From the NCBI GenBank assembly GCA_015039465.1, contig MU130319.1, forward strand, positions 1-64,000: DNA of 64,000 nucleotides. Direction: 5' to 3'. Below, piece after piece: positions 45,354-57,146 of this stretch. The position numbers were made by a program, and so were the translations under genes. This DNA comes from Phlegmacium glaucopus (taxonomy: Eukaryota; Basidiomycota; Agaricomycetes; Agaricales; Cortinariaceae). The notes under the pieces were generated by a model. That model saw nothing but the letters and a program-made list of their open reading frames with translations, was not told the origin of the DNA and did not search any database. Within the stretch, counting starts at the first letter, position 1; each line of letters opens with the position of its first letter.

Positions 45354-45681
45354 ATTGAATATCATAAATGACAGTGACTTAACACATGTCTTTTGCAGTG
45401 ATGATATTGATATGCACACTGCCAGCGCTGCATGTTATCCTAATGAAGGCAGCAACATTAGTGATGCCAAGCACTGGATCAATGTGTCTGAAGATGAGGA
45501 TGTTGACGAAGAAGTGGAGGAGGCATTTGACAATGAAACAGAGGAAGAGCTTGACAATGAACATGACAAAGCGCTCAATGAGAAATTTGATGAAGGAATT
45601 GACTTGGAGGTTCAGGATGGTTGTGTGGTAAGTACAGGTGTACAGGTTGCCGTTGCCATTGCGGGGAATGAGGGGGAGCTG

Positions 45682-48600
45682 CTAGCGTGTGCAAAACTCC
45701 AGGGGCTTTGAGGTGGTGAATAAGACACCTTTAATTTCCTTTGATGTGTATGTAGCAGCTATGTACTTGCTTTCCATTGTTGACAGTGAGATTATTTCCT
45801 GTTGTTTAGTACTCCAGGAGACGGCACCGCTGTGTAAGAAAAAAGCATACCTGTTATGAACGTCTGGTACGCGCATGGCCCCCATTCCTTTTTCTCCCCT
45901 TTCTTTACTGTACACTACATCCTTCTTCATCGCTCTCTTCCTATACCAACCCATTTTCCCTACTTACCCTTTGCCCTGAACCTTTTATGTACTATACTTA
46001 GCTATCGCTTCTGTTCCCTCTATCTCTGACTCCTACTGACTCCTACTCCCAGCACGGACCATTCCCTTATCTCTGACTCGACCCCTTAGTATATAAGAGC
46101 CATACCCATAGCTCTGATCCCTAGTTTAGACCTTTGTATTCCTACGGTCTTAATCTACACAGCTTGCTCAGAACCTGTCACCCTCAGTCTTAACTTGTTG
46201 AACACGATTGCAGTTGTATCTAAGTCCCTATTTATTTGGTCTATTGGCCCAGCACCGAATGCGAGTGCAAGCTTATAGTCGCCGTAACAATACCCGGATA
46301 TCGCATGGCGATCTTCGGCCATGTTTCCATCAGTGTCCCCATATCCAATTAACTCCTTCTGTTGTCCTCCATATGACAACCATAATTCCTTCATACCTTT
46401 CAGGTAGTGAAAGATTTTCTTGACTGCTTCCCAGTGAGTAGTTCCAGGGTTCTTGGTGAAACATGAAACAGTTTGGACAGCATAGGTGATATTGGGTCTC
46501 GTACCTAATGATGCGTACATCAAAGTTCCCACTGCTTCGTGATAAGGTACATTTCACATTTTGGTGATATCTTCCATGGTTGATGGTGATTGAGCTGATG
46601 TTAACTTGATGGAGGTATCCATGGGAAGTGAAACGGGCTTGACATCTTTGAGACCAAATCGTCACAAGGAAGACTCGATGTAGGAACATTGAGAGAGATG
46701 GATGGTTTGTTTTTCTTGATTACAAATAATCTTGATGCCTAGGATCCAATGGATTTCACCAAGGTCAGTCATTTCGACGTGCATGCTGATTTCAATTTTG
46801 AATCGCGTGATTAGATCAGGTGATGTTCCCATGACCATGCAATCATCAACGTGTACAAGAACAATCATCAAGGTCTTTCCTTTCCTCCGATTAAACACTG
46901 CCTGGTCGACTTGACATTGCCAAAAACCTAGCTTTGTCATTATTTCAACTAGCCACTGGTACCATCTCCTTCCTGACTGCTTGAGTCCATATAAGGTCTT
47001 TTTGAGTCTGCAAACCTTGTTTGGGCTTTCGAAATCTGGGTATCCTGGCGGTTGTCACATGTGGATCATCTCTTCTGAGGTAAGTACACCATTTAAATAT
47101 GCTCCTTTAATGTCAATCTGATGGATTTCGAGGTCTTTGACTGCTGCAATAGCCAGAATGGCTCAAATAGACGCCAAGCATGCAACCGGTGCAAAGGTAT
47201 CGAAGTAGTTGACACCTGGTACCTGCAAGAAGCCCTGAGTGACTAATTGGGCTTTGTATCACACTACATGACCAGCTGCATCCTTTTTGGCCCAGAATAC
47301 CCACTTGGAACCCACCAGATTTGCATTAGAAGGTGCATCAACCAGTTCCCATGTCCCGGATGTTTTTAACGTCACTAATTCTTCATTGATTGCTTTTTCC
47401 CATAGCGGCCAGTCAGGACGAGAATGTGCTTCCTTCAGCATTTGGGGTTCCAGTGCTTTTGTTTTGCTTATTTCAGCAGCTAATGCATATTCTTTGTAGA
47501 AATCAATTTCTTCCCCTGCAAGTGTGCTTTCAGGCTTGTTTGGAGTAGGTAATTGGATTCCTGGTGCGATTTTTGCCCCTTTAGGTAAGTTTGAAGCAAT
47601 ACCTTTCCCAGTTAATAAGTCTTTGACAAGTTGGGTAGGTTTTCACACATGTTTTGGGCAAGTTTCAGCATACAATTGATCTGCATTGGTTTTGGATTGA
47701 TTTTCAATGAATTTTGGGTTGTTTGAGGGTTCAGCGATATCAATATTGGGTGTTTCAGTTGGAATTTGAGATGATGATTGCTTTTGAGGTAAAGGCAAGT
47801 CAGACTTTGATTCAACAAAACCATCCCATTCCTCCCCTTCGAAATGAGAGACTGATGAGCCTGTTTTGTGGTAGTAAACATTTTGCTTGGTCATAACACT
47901 CTTTGTGGCTGGCCAATACACCTGTATGCCTTTGGATTCATTGGCGATGCCCATCCATCTGCCCTCTCGCACTCTTCCACCAAGCTTATCTCCTGTCTTA
48001 AGTCTCACCCACACTTTCTTGCCCCACTCATGTACTTCACTGAGGTCCAGTTTCTTTCCAAAAGCGGCCTCAAAAGGAGTTTTCCCTTGTACAGCTTTCG
48101 TCAGTGTACAGTTCATCAACCAGACAATGTGACATGCTGCTTCTCCCCATAGGTTCTTTGGAAGTCCACTACCATGTAGCAAGGCATGTATATGTTCTAA
48201 AATGGTACAATTTTGACGCTCGGCAACTCTGTTGTGTTGCAGTGTATCATGGACAGTGAGTTTTTGCTCGGTTCCTTTGGACTTGAGATAAATGATGAAT
48301 TCTTTTCCTAGATACTCTCCTCCTCTATTGGAATGTAGAGTTTTGATGTGGGCGTCTAGCTGAGTTTGGACCCAAGCTTCATATTGCTTGTAGGTTTCTG
48401 TGGCTTTGTCTTTCTTCCAAAGAAGGTACAGGTGCATTAAACAGGTATAATCATCTGTAAAGGTGATGTAGTAACATCATCCACCTTTAGATTCCACCAG
48501 AGCAGGTCCCCAGACATCTGAATGTATTTCACCACCAAATACGGTCAATCCTTTGCCACCACAGACCTTCTGGATTGGTTTTTGAGTTGACTTAACATAG

Positions 48601-50249
48601 ATATAGGACTCGCAAAAAAAAAGGGTCTCCAGAAGCTGTAGTTTTGAGTTGTGCACCAGTTACTAGGCCATTTTGGATGAGTTTTGAGCAATTTCAGGGG
48701 ATATATGCCCCATTCGGCGGTGAAGTTGATCTAAGGTGATGTGTTCCAATGCTATATTTGCCGTTTCAGGGTGATGCTCAACACGGTATAGCCTATTTCA
48801 GTTTTTAGGGACTTCTCCAATCTGTTACCGTCCGGTCCAGTTATAACACATTTTCCACCTCCGAAAGTCATAGTAAACCCTTGGTCATCAAGGTTGCCAA
48901 CCGAGACAAGAGTATATCCAAGTTCAGGGGAGTATAAAACTTCTGTGAGTTGCAATTTCGAGGTGTCAAGACCATTAGGTACATCTATAGTCATTTTTCC
49001 ACTACCTGTTGCTTTAAAACTCTGTTTGTTTGCAGCATGGAATGGACGAGGCAGAATTTCAGTAAAATTATTAAGATCATCACAATAGGGAGTTATTGTG
49101 GTAGTGCATCCAGAATCATAGACTTCGGCTCGGGTAGGTGTGTCACCAGGAGTAGATTCATTGATAAGCGCTGATCCTTCCTCATCAGCTTCATCATCCT
49201 CGATTTCTGAAAACCAATCATCGTCTTTGGGATCTGGGTTATCAAGATTTTTGCCATCAATATCCAAAGAGTCAGTAACAGAAAGGAGGTCAGGGATGTC
49301 ATCCGTAATCGATTCCAAGTCAGGCTCCATCATGAAAGCCCCTTCGCTTTCCGAATCAGATTGAACTGCAGTATTAGCACTGCCTTTTCCCTTTGCTGAG
49401 TCCCCCTTCTTCTTCTCTCTTTTTGGCTTTGGACATTTGTTACTGTAGTGCCCTTCTTCGTCGCAATTCCAACAGAGACCACACAACTTCTTTTTTGCCT
49501 TTACCGTTCTTCCCTTTTGAAGAGCCAGGGCTGACATACATAGCCTTGTCTTTGTCATCGTCTTTAGATCTGCTTCCTTGCCAACGCAATCCCTGTGTTC
49601 TTTGGCGGTCAGATTCTTGGGAAATTAAGGAATTGGGGTGTATTGTTTTTGTGGGTGTGTATAACCTTGCAGATGCCAGCTGTGAGAACGCAAAATTGGT
49701 GAGGGCATAAGGAAGAGATGAAATAATGGTGGAACGGTAATCTTTTTCATCAATATCCACACCAACAGATGCTAACTTCTCTCTTTCCACTCGTAGACCA
49801 TCCAAAAATTCACGAACAGTCGTTTTTGGTGAATATTTTGACTCTAAGAATTTGGTTTGCAATTCTGTCTGGGCATAAGCCCCTTTCTCCGTATACTTGG
49901 CTACAATGGCATCCCATCGCTCCTTGACAGTCTGTTTGGTATAGACTCACATCAAGGTTGAATCGTGGATCCTTTGGGTAAGCAGAGATTTGGCAGATCA
50001 TCCGTCTTTATCCCACTGATCCACAGCAGTTGCATCTGTGCTAGTTACTGTTCCATTAGCCGCAGTGACAGAAATAGCAACAGGACGAGGGGTTGCTCCA
50101 TCAAAATGGCCCCAGAAGCCTTTTGCTTTGACAGCGTCCTGGAAACGGACCAAAAAGATAGCCCAGTTCAAACCAGTGGCATCGAGTTTTGGGATAGACG
50201 AGGGTAGGGAATCTGAGAGTGATGTAGTGGCAGTAGACATAGTAGGCAC
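45682..50249 (-). pseudogene. Copia gag-pol, decayed
   Basis: ATG near 50249 starts gag (MPTMSTATTSLSDSLPSSIP, then LNWAIFLVRFQDAVKAKGFW). Gag continues at 49862-49440 (EFLDGLRVEREKLASVGVDI). A zinc knuckle CWNCDEEGHYSNKC lies at about 49474-49433, followed by an acidic linker and the protease motif VYDSGCTTTI at about 49123. Integrase blocks are LHSNRGGEYLGKEF (expected SDN is SNR) and NRVAERQNCTILEH. RT blocks are NEELVTLKTSGTWELVDAPS, LYGLKQSGRRWYQWL and LVHVDDCMVMG in the place of YVDD. RNase H gives SWSTKQQEIISLST. In-frame TGA codons stand where conserved Arg is expected: 49947-49949, 48477-48479, 47643-47645, 47259-47261, 47163-47165, 47055-47057, 46662-46664 and 46554-46556. The copy cannot be autonomous. 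Confidence 0.9.
45852..46289 (+). mobile_element. Solo LTR, 438 bp, inside Copia RNase H
   Basis: Starts TGTTATGAACGTC and ends GTCGCCGTAACA, flanked by ATACC on both sides (45847-45851 and 46290-46294). A TATATAAGAGCC box near 46090 gives plus orientation. Removing it with one ATACC restores HAISGY directly followed by AFFLHSGAVSW in the Copia frame. Confidence 0.93.
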
Positions 50250-50297
50250 AAGAGTTTCGACAAGTTATTTCTTTTTATTTATGCGGGGCCCATAACC

Positions 50298-50603
50298 TGT
50301 AAGAAAACTAGATACAAAATCTAGGTAACTTGTAAGTAAAAAGTAGTAAGAGAAATAAGTAGAATATATCTTACCTCAGTGTTTGCGTGCCAAACAACTG
50401 AGGTAAATTACTGAAATGAGTCCGTATCTATACTAGAAATACTGTAGTGCACTCTAAGTAGTTATCGACAGTCTGGCATAGAAAAGAAATGGAAAACAAA
50501 AGAGTAGTAAAATGAACTGGGAAAATGTGGCCAGGCCACATTTGTCTCAATGGCCCGTCAATACCCGGAATTATGGAGCTTGGATATGTTTGTTATTCCA
50601 ATA
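50298..50603 (-). repeat. 5' LTR of the Copia element
   Basis: 306 bp, same family and orientation as 35610-35967. In element sense it begins TATTGGAATAAC and ends TTTTCTTACA. GGTTATGGGCCCC, just inside it toward gag, is the position of the primer binding site, though the matching tRNA was not determined. Confidence 0.92.
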
Positions 50604-50608
50604 GAATA

Positions 50609-50875
50609 ATATTATAGACTTTGCCTTGATGTCTCCTAGACCTACACCTCCACATGTCGCACTCATGTCCTCCACTGCTTCAGCTGGCATGTACACATCT
50701 GTACCTGTCCTAGGATAACCCATCAATGATCCTGGCATCTGTATCATGCAGGGATATGCATGCAGCAGGTTTGTAGGAGAGTGTATTCTGGCTATCACAG
50801 CTGAAAATACTGATCCGCAGATGCTCTCATTCTGCATTGGCCAGATCTCGGGAGACACTAAGCATTAGTGTTTGA
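50609..50875 (-). other. Possible coding remnant beside the Copia target site
   Basis: A minus-strand frame (from 50858) reads MSPEIWPMQNESICGSVFSA and GSLMGYPRTGTDVYMPAEAV before entering the Copia LTR. It looks coding but I do not recognise it. It may belong to an older element between the mariner-like and hAT-like insertions. Confidence 0.3.
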
Positions 50876-51156
50876 AGGTCCAGTTACAAGACCAGAAAAA
50901 GACTGTAACCAGACCAGACCAGTGGTCCGGTCTTTTGATTTTTGAGAATCAAAGACTGGAAAAAGACCAGTCTCGATTAACCGGTCTGAACTGGAAAAAG
51001 CTGACATACCCCTTTTCAACAAGCCTAAGATAATAAAATTCGGATAAACACTGGCTGAGAAATAAATAGATCTGTAAAATGGTCTAAAATATTCACTAAA
51101 ATAAGACATTTTACTAATATTACCACCTGCTATAAATTGTGTTGATATATAATGTC

Positions 51157-52047
51157 TTCTAAGTCACTGAGGCTTCCGTCTTGTTCCTTTCCTTTCTGGC
51201 TCCAAAATCAGGACAATATAGGAGTTGGGCAGCACAGCACATACACTGAGGCCAAAGTCCTTTCTGTTACTTGTTCCGGTTCTGTTGATAGGACCCAGGA
51301 GATGTCTAGGGATGTAAATGCACCATTTTCACAGTTTCACAACCTTTGCAGTATACTTGCAGATGCTCACAGATACTTGTGGATGATCACATATCATTGC
51401 ACATCATTGCACATCATCACACATACTCGCACATACTGGCAGATCATCACAGAATACTCACAGATTATTGCAGATACTTGCAGTCATCACCAACATTCAC
51501 ATTATCATTTGCGTTATCTGCTGTTCTCACAATCTTTAAACATGACTCCAATGAAGGTCACACAGGTGACTGTATAACTCATCACCTTTATTTTATCTTG
51601 TCTCCTTTTATTTGGCTCTTCTCTCCTATGTTTCATTATCAAATTACCAGACCCATGTGACTTCACTTTAACCCACATTTTACATTTCTGTTTCACCTTT
51701 CCGCACTTAGCTATTTGCTAGTTACTATATTATTAGCAGTAGCAAGTAAGGTAAAGTAATACAGGAGAATGGACAAAATTACCACAGTTTTAATCCCACT
51801 TTGGAACATTGTACTAAGCTACTCTTGCACTCCTTTAAAGTCATCCCGCGAACTTTGCTTTTCTGCACATTAACTCACACTTTAAAGTGAACCTTTGCAC
51901 CTCATAAAACCTCACTTTCACCTATCAAAGAGAACTACATCAACCCCACAAACTATGTAACTACTTGCGGTCTGTCCTCACCGCAGGTACATCACCGTTC
52001 CATTCATTCCAGAATCACTCTGACATTTCCCTTTGCTTAAACTTAAC
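51157..52047. repeat. Partial copy of the 37363-37944 LTR family
   Basis: 51157-51290 (GTCACTGAGGCTTCCGTC and AAAATCAGGACAATATAGGA) and 52004-52047 (ATTCCAGAATCACTCTGACA, ending TTAAACTTAACA) match the 3' half of the solo LTR at 37363-37944. About 0.7 kb of unrelated DNA lies between them, so this copy was interrupted. Confidence 0.7.
51335..51505. repeat. Degenerate short tandem repeats (CAGATCATCACA-like)
   Basis: Repeated words such as ACTTGCAGATG, CACAGATACTTG, ATCATTGCACATCATTGCAC and CATACTCGCACATACT succeed each other without a strict period. Confidence 0.7.
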
Positions 52048-52401
52048 AAATATATATGAAACAATGAAAAGGTAGAGGAAAAAGCATGTAGACAGTAATG
52101 AAAAATAGATGTCAGGCATATGGGAATGAAATGACAATGTGTTCAGTGGAGTTAAGAAAAAGAAAAAGTAGAGTTCATAATATATCATGTCATGCATATT
52201 TATAACCATAGAGCATATTATTTTACTGGATATTGTGTACTATTTCTCATATAATATGTTTAAAAGTGTGTGTCGCATCACAATGTCATTACCAATGGAT
52301 TTCTCTGATTTTTGTGGACATTTTGGTATAAAATACATGATAGTAGCCCTTCAGGAAGTACCAGAAGATATTATTTAGTCAGGAGGAAAGAGTATATGTG
52401 T

Positions 52402-52725
52402 TGTAAATATCTACAGTAACCATTGAAGTTGGTTCCTACAAATAACATTGTTTTTTTGGTTGTATTTTACCTTAGTGACTCCCACCTTAACAGTTATAAC
52501 TTTCTTCTTAAAATTACATTGCTTTCTACTGTAAATAACTACAGTAATCATAGCAATTAATTCCCACAAACAACATTGTTCTTTCTGCTGTATTGTACCC
52601 CAGTAATCCCTACCTTAATAATTGTAAATTTTTCCATAAGAATCACACTACTTTTTATTGTAAATATCTACAGTAATCATAAGGATTAATTCCTATTATT
52701 AATGTTGTAATTTTCAACTCCTCAA
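52402..52725. repeat. Tandem repeat, about 129-bp unit, three copies
   Basis: Units start near 52402, 52530 and 52659 with TGTAAATA(T/A)CTACAGTAA(T/C)CAT, followed by TTCC(T/C)AC and AACATTGTT. The units differ by some 15-20% by eye. Confidence 0.75.
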
Positions 52726-53427
52726 AATCACCACTTTTTTGGTGTTATTTCTTTATTCCTACTTTTTTTGTCACAAATTATAATGGTTCTGGTCTTATAG
52801 TGAATATTATAAAAGACCAATAAAAACTGGCTGAGAAATAAATGAAACTGTGAAATATTGTAAGGGTAACCTGACAGGACACACAAGAGAGACCCTAGAA
52901 AGAGAGTGGGAAGTCTATAAAAGACTAGAAGCAGTAGCCAAGCTAACAATAGTTAGGGGGAATCCAGTAATAATAAGATAAGAAATGTAATTACTAACTA
53001 CTACAATAAGGTAGTAGCCAAACAGTAACAAATAAGTATGTAAGCTACCTGGGGTGTTCTCTTACAAATATTCAATAAAATCAAACATTTTACTAATATC
53101 ATTGTATAGAATCCAAATCTCAACAGGTTTAAATGTTTATAGGCTTGTTCTGAAGCTTTAATTTAAATAAACACAATATTGTGATATAAAATGTATATTT
53201 GTGTACAGAGAACTGGTTAAAGACTGGTTAAAACCAGGACCAGTCCAAGACTGCAAAATACCAAAGGTAGACCAGTCTTAAGCAGTCCAATCTGGTCTTT
53301 GAGGGTCTTGGGCTCAGATGGACTTGTCTTTGTCTTGGTCAATGTCCTGAGGGTTAAAGGACCAGACTAGACTGGACATTTAAACATTGTCAATAAGTGA
53401 TTGCAATAAAGTTTGGAAGACCATTAT

Positions 53428-54540
53428 ATATATACAATGATGAACAAATATCTGACTAATTGTTGATTTACTATCCAGTTCTTTACATTAGTTGATCCTT
53501 ATGTTGCTATTATATTTGGTGACAATAAAGCAGTCAAATATCTTCTTTTTATTTAGGAAAGATGCCCTATTTTTTTGGTGCAACACACTGGACTAAGATA
53601 GCATGTCCACAAAACCTACAGTATAATGTCGCAGACCCATCTCTATGCATTAAAGAGGCAGGTAGTTCAAATTAACTTTGTATTTTCTAAATACTAATTT
53701 ATCACTCCTCTGGTGTTATGGGCATTGCCATTTTTGGCCTGCCAAACTGCTATAAATATTATATGAATAATGGGAACTCAAAGATCTCACTGAGACTGAT
53801 CACTCTGTATTGCTCTTATGCCTTGATATTGCATGCTGTTCAGCAAACTCTTTGGCTTGCCACCATAGTAACATAAAGCAAGGCTATTAGCTTTAGTGCT
53901 TGAAAGTCCAGTTATAAGACTGGAAAAAAGACAAAGACATATTATGAATAGGATGAAATATATGAGATCACACCAACATTAGCAATGTGGCCAATAATCT
54001 AGAATCAGTCTTGATATTCTCCCAGCTTCTAGCAGCTCCTATGTTCAGGGAATCTTCTATTATTAACTTCAACAATTCATATAATTAAAAAATACAGATT
54101 TTATAACTGGCAAGAAAAGTTAGAGGATGTAGACTTGGTAGTATGTTGCTTGCTCTACTCTCCCCAATATTGTGTTTGGAGAAGGCTATGGATAAATTTG
54201 AAGAGACCATGATAAATGCAGAACAAGATCTCATAGAGACATCCCAATATGTTGTCTTTTCCTTAAAATTGCTGGCTCAGCACATAGCTCAGTTGTCACA
54301 TCTCCAGTTGACAAGGCCAAAACTCTTTTCTGCATTTTGGCATATCACATCCTAGATGCCTGTCAATAGGCAGGCCTGCACCTCAGCATCCATTATGAGG
54401 TTTCATCAACAATATGAAAGCACCTTACCTTTTTCAACTCACTCTTCTTCTAATGGCAACATAAGGATCAAACAATGTAAAAACTTGATAGTAAATTAAA
54501 AATTAGTTAAATATTTGTTTATTGTATATATTCAGGCTTA
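53428..54540. mobile_element. Inverted-repeat element with arms of about 85 bp
   Basis: 53428-53515 (GAACAAATATCTGACTAATT to TTGATCCTTATGTTGC) is repeated as its reverse complement at 54458-54537 with about 85% identity by eye. The interior carries a hAT-like MITE end (TAGTGCTTGAAAGTCCAGTT at 53894) and an open frame 54143-54355 without motif. Probably a non-autonomous DNA transposon remnant. Confidence 0.6.
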
Positions 54541-57146
54541 CATCAACAAAGGCCTCTTTATTTTCCTGGATGCTGAAGGTAATATCAAGGAGGAATGCAG
54601 GGCAGAAGATTGGAATAGGGCAGCCTAAGGCTTGAACATAGAGGTATTTTAATGATAGAGCATTTAAGAGAACCTGGACCCACCTCTCTAAGGCATTGAA
54701 TCCAACTCAGATTATGGTTCTCTTTGCTTGCCATGTGCACCTTAACCTTGGATTCAACCCATGCTTCAACATCCTTTAGAATCACTTTTTTATATAACTG
54801 GTAAGAGGCCTCCCACTTGTGACTAATTCTCTTCTTTACAACCAAAGACAATAATTAGTATAGTCTATAGTTTAAGTCTAGGATGTCAAGAAGATCAATG
54901 TCCAGGAATTAAAAATTGGCATTGCTCTTTCCAATGACAGCAGGTTCAAAAAATTCTGCACCACAGCTATTTGCCAGGATCTAGGCCCAGATATTATGAT
55001 GTGACTGTGATTTTAAAAATTCTGGGAGAATTGCATTTGGTGTGTAAGTAGAGTTTGATTGTGTTATTGAATGAAAGGAATTGAGTGATGTCCAGGATCC
55101 TGTAATACATCAGGTATATTGAATCAGCTTAAGCTTGTTGTTAGTTTGATAATGTGTATAATTATGAGACATAAAAATCATCTTGGTTGGAAGAGCCTTC
55201 TGAAGATTTAATCATACCCAATAATCAGAGATCTATAGCATATGGATCAAAAGACCTTAAAGAGCTTTTAATAAAATAAAGAAAGTTAATAAAGTACTTA
55301 CTGCTTATAAAAGGTTATAAAGCTAAAAATAACAGAAAAGGCTTATAACAGTGTAATCTTCTGAACTTAATTGACTTGTATTTTTAATTTAAAAAAATTA
55401 TAATACTACAGTATATATTAGCCTAAATAAATATAAATTACAAAGCCAAACGGGGCCAACATAAGTACAAGAGCAATTATGAAAACTTATTTAAACTATT
55501 GGAAATAAGAAATAGTGGTTTAAATTTATTCTTGCACTCAAGTAAGGTTTTCTGGTAAGAAAGACACTTCTGAAATGATAATAGGCCAAGGCTGAGGGGT
55601 AAATACATAGGTGTTCACTAAAATAGGGCATAGCTAGTAGATTCTTTATAGTGGTAGATTGAGCATAAATAAGTGTATTCTTATAGGACTCTCATAAATC
55701 TGGTGGTTGCACATAAAAAAGAGTTTAATATGATGCCATGATGACAGTCCAATGTATAATGAATTAATACTGACTAAAATTACCTGATAATTACACTACT
55801 TTCACAGCCAATATATTCATTGTACTATTGTTTTATTACAACTTATTTCATGATTTAAATAGAAGTACCTGTATATACTCCTTTCTTCTTTGGTATCCTT
55901 TGTCAATTTTATAATAATAGAGTCACTCCAAAATCACCAGATCAGACAGAGAGATAGGTCTATTATATGAGAGTATATTTCAGTAAAAAGATTTTTTTTT
56001 ACAATTCTATCATTTTCAGTTGATTATACTATGTCTATATTAGAAAAATATATATAGCATCCTCAATTTCAAATGAACATTCATTATTTTTCTACATTTA
56101 TAGTTCATTAGTACTTCTAAACCCTTTTACAACTTTGTTTTGAATTTATGTTTTGGTCATTTTCAATATTTGGTGAAGTAACTATAGGAAAAATTAGTAA
56201 TTACATTTAATAATTAAAGTATACAATCAATGTAAACTGATACCATCATAAATCTACTAATTTAATAAATGCTTATTTGAATATAACTTGTTAGAATTAA
56301 ATTTTATTCTTTGTGGAATAAATAGTGATAAAATTGTCCAAAAAAGGAAATCTTTATTGATATAATATAAATTAATTTAAAATTTCATTATTGAATTGTG
56401 CTGTATTATTGATATAAATACAAAATACTTGTTCAAATAATATTTTCAAATTTATTTTTAACCCTTTAAATAAAATAATAAGTTCAGAATATTCATTTTA
56501 ATTTATATTTTTTATCTTCTTTAAAAGTCTCTAAGGCTTATTATTATTTTCTTAATGTGTATTGATGTCCTTGTCAATGTCCTTGAAGTCAGAGAGTGCC
56601 TTTGTTTTCTGTAGGCCAAAGAGCACCTAAAGGCTTTCTATTGATTTGCTTGAGAAGCATTCAACCCTTCCTTCCACTCTATTGAAGGATCTTAGTCAAA
56701 GTTCTGTAAGGAAGAGATTCTCCAATTGTTAGTTATTTTTAATAATTTCAATCTTTTTTAAAAAATATACCACATGAAATTCTGTACTGTATTACAATTC
56801 TCTGATGTCATATGCTTCCTACCTTACCAATTCCAAATTTATTCCTCTTGTGAAAATTGCTCTGAAATTACATATTCCATTCTAAACTCCTTACCAGAAA
56901 CAAACCCAGTTGTTCCTGGACTGTATGCTGTTCTGAGGAACAAATCACCGTCATCACATACATCCTTACAGGGACATACTTTATACAATTCTCAACTTTT
57001 ATTCCAATATCTATCTTTTAGTTCTAGTTACAAAATCTCCATTGACCCAGTAGAGCTCCTCCTACCATCCTCCAGGAATTTGAATAGCTGCAAGTCACCT
57101 GCAGTCGTTCCCGCTTGAATGAAGTCCTCTGGTGCTAAAACAAAAA
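54541..57146. other. AT-rich stretch with no recognised gene
   Basis: About 2.6 kb, very A+T-rich between 55200 and 56560, with stops in all frames. Frames at 54585-54851 (minus) and 56774-57118 (plus) lack motifs. Likely old transposon sequence. Confidence 0.5.

Larger units (their letters stand above)
36327..45711 (+). pseudogene. Large transposase-like protein of the nested element, broken
   Basis: ATG 36327 (MASGISNL), intron 36351-36400, then a Cys-rich cluster CPDCGTCIKCGPAGLKNLEK followed by CHCGTDTCK, a Lys-rich stretch, and GWGKEGNMEEIICQGKWGLD. After two insertions the frame resumes with GFTPTFPEGKSPHTAYPFAL, and DQKQLLMAIVSGKVSRLDRL follows. An intron (39210-40572) precedes ATVGALGVLSKDNRIY. 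Plausible RNase H-type acidic residues are Asp in VSGDCKRES (40648-40650), Asp in SIASDGEAR (40759-40761) and Glu in DQLEELFGILRTM (41432-41437). Later come KNKARALKDFSKYHKYAGST, a Cys/His region CFICESDCNLGHIEV, and CPICPKADPAIWKYFMKVHF, ending in an acidic tail. In-frame TGA stops occur at 38556-38558, 41156-41158 and 43812-43814, with frame changes near 37165, 40790 and 44245. It is dead here, but the family is coherent. Confidence 0.7.
36250..45720 (+). mobile_element. Nested element carrying a large multi-exon gene (class not assigned)
   Basis: Foreign DNA within the Copia RNase H region, with a plus-strand gene opposite to Copia. Its own ends and target duplication could not be fixed from reading, so the borders are approximate. 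The gene looks transposase-like (see its entry). It carries five later insertions. From memory, relatives of the encoded protein occur widely as unannotated repeated genes in agaricomycetes. Confidence 0.6.
35610..50603 (-). mobile_element. Copia LTR retrotransposon containing nested insertions
   Basis: Two related LTRs in the same orientation bound the element (35610-35967 and 50298-50603), and GAATA flanks it on both outer sides (35605-35609 and 50604-50608). Gag-pol is on the minus strand, so the right LTR is the 5' one. A polypurine tract, GAAGGGGAG, lies directly inside the 3' LTR (35968-35976). The order protease-integrase-RT-RNase H defines Copia. About 9.4 kb of foreign DNA (about 36250-45720) sits within the RNase H region, and a solo LTR within it at 45852-46289. 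Without these the element would be about 5.1 kb, normal for Copia. Confidence 0.9.
50876..53388. mobile_element. Diverged hAT-like element with internal insertions
   Basis: The left end TAGTGTTTGAAGGTCCAGTT (50876) and right end ACTGGACATTTAAACATTG (about 53370-53388) belong to the same family as 44776-45353, and interior blocks (ACTGGCTGAGAAATAAAT; AACATTTTACTAATAT-like stretches) recur on both sides of foreign DNA. The two halves are separated by an LTR-family remnant and tandem repeats. No flanking duplication remains visible. Confidence 0.55.

Noticed and set aside
51301..51505. Possible CRISPR-like array
   Set aside because: The words vary in length and spacing; there are no constant repeats with unique spacers, and the genome is eukaryotic.
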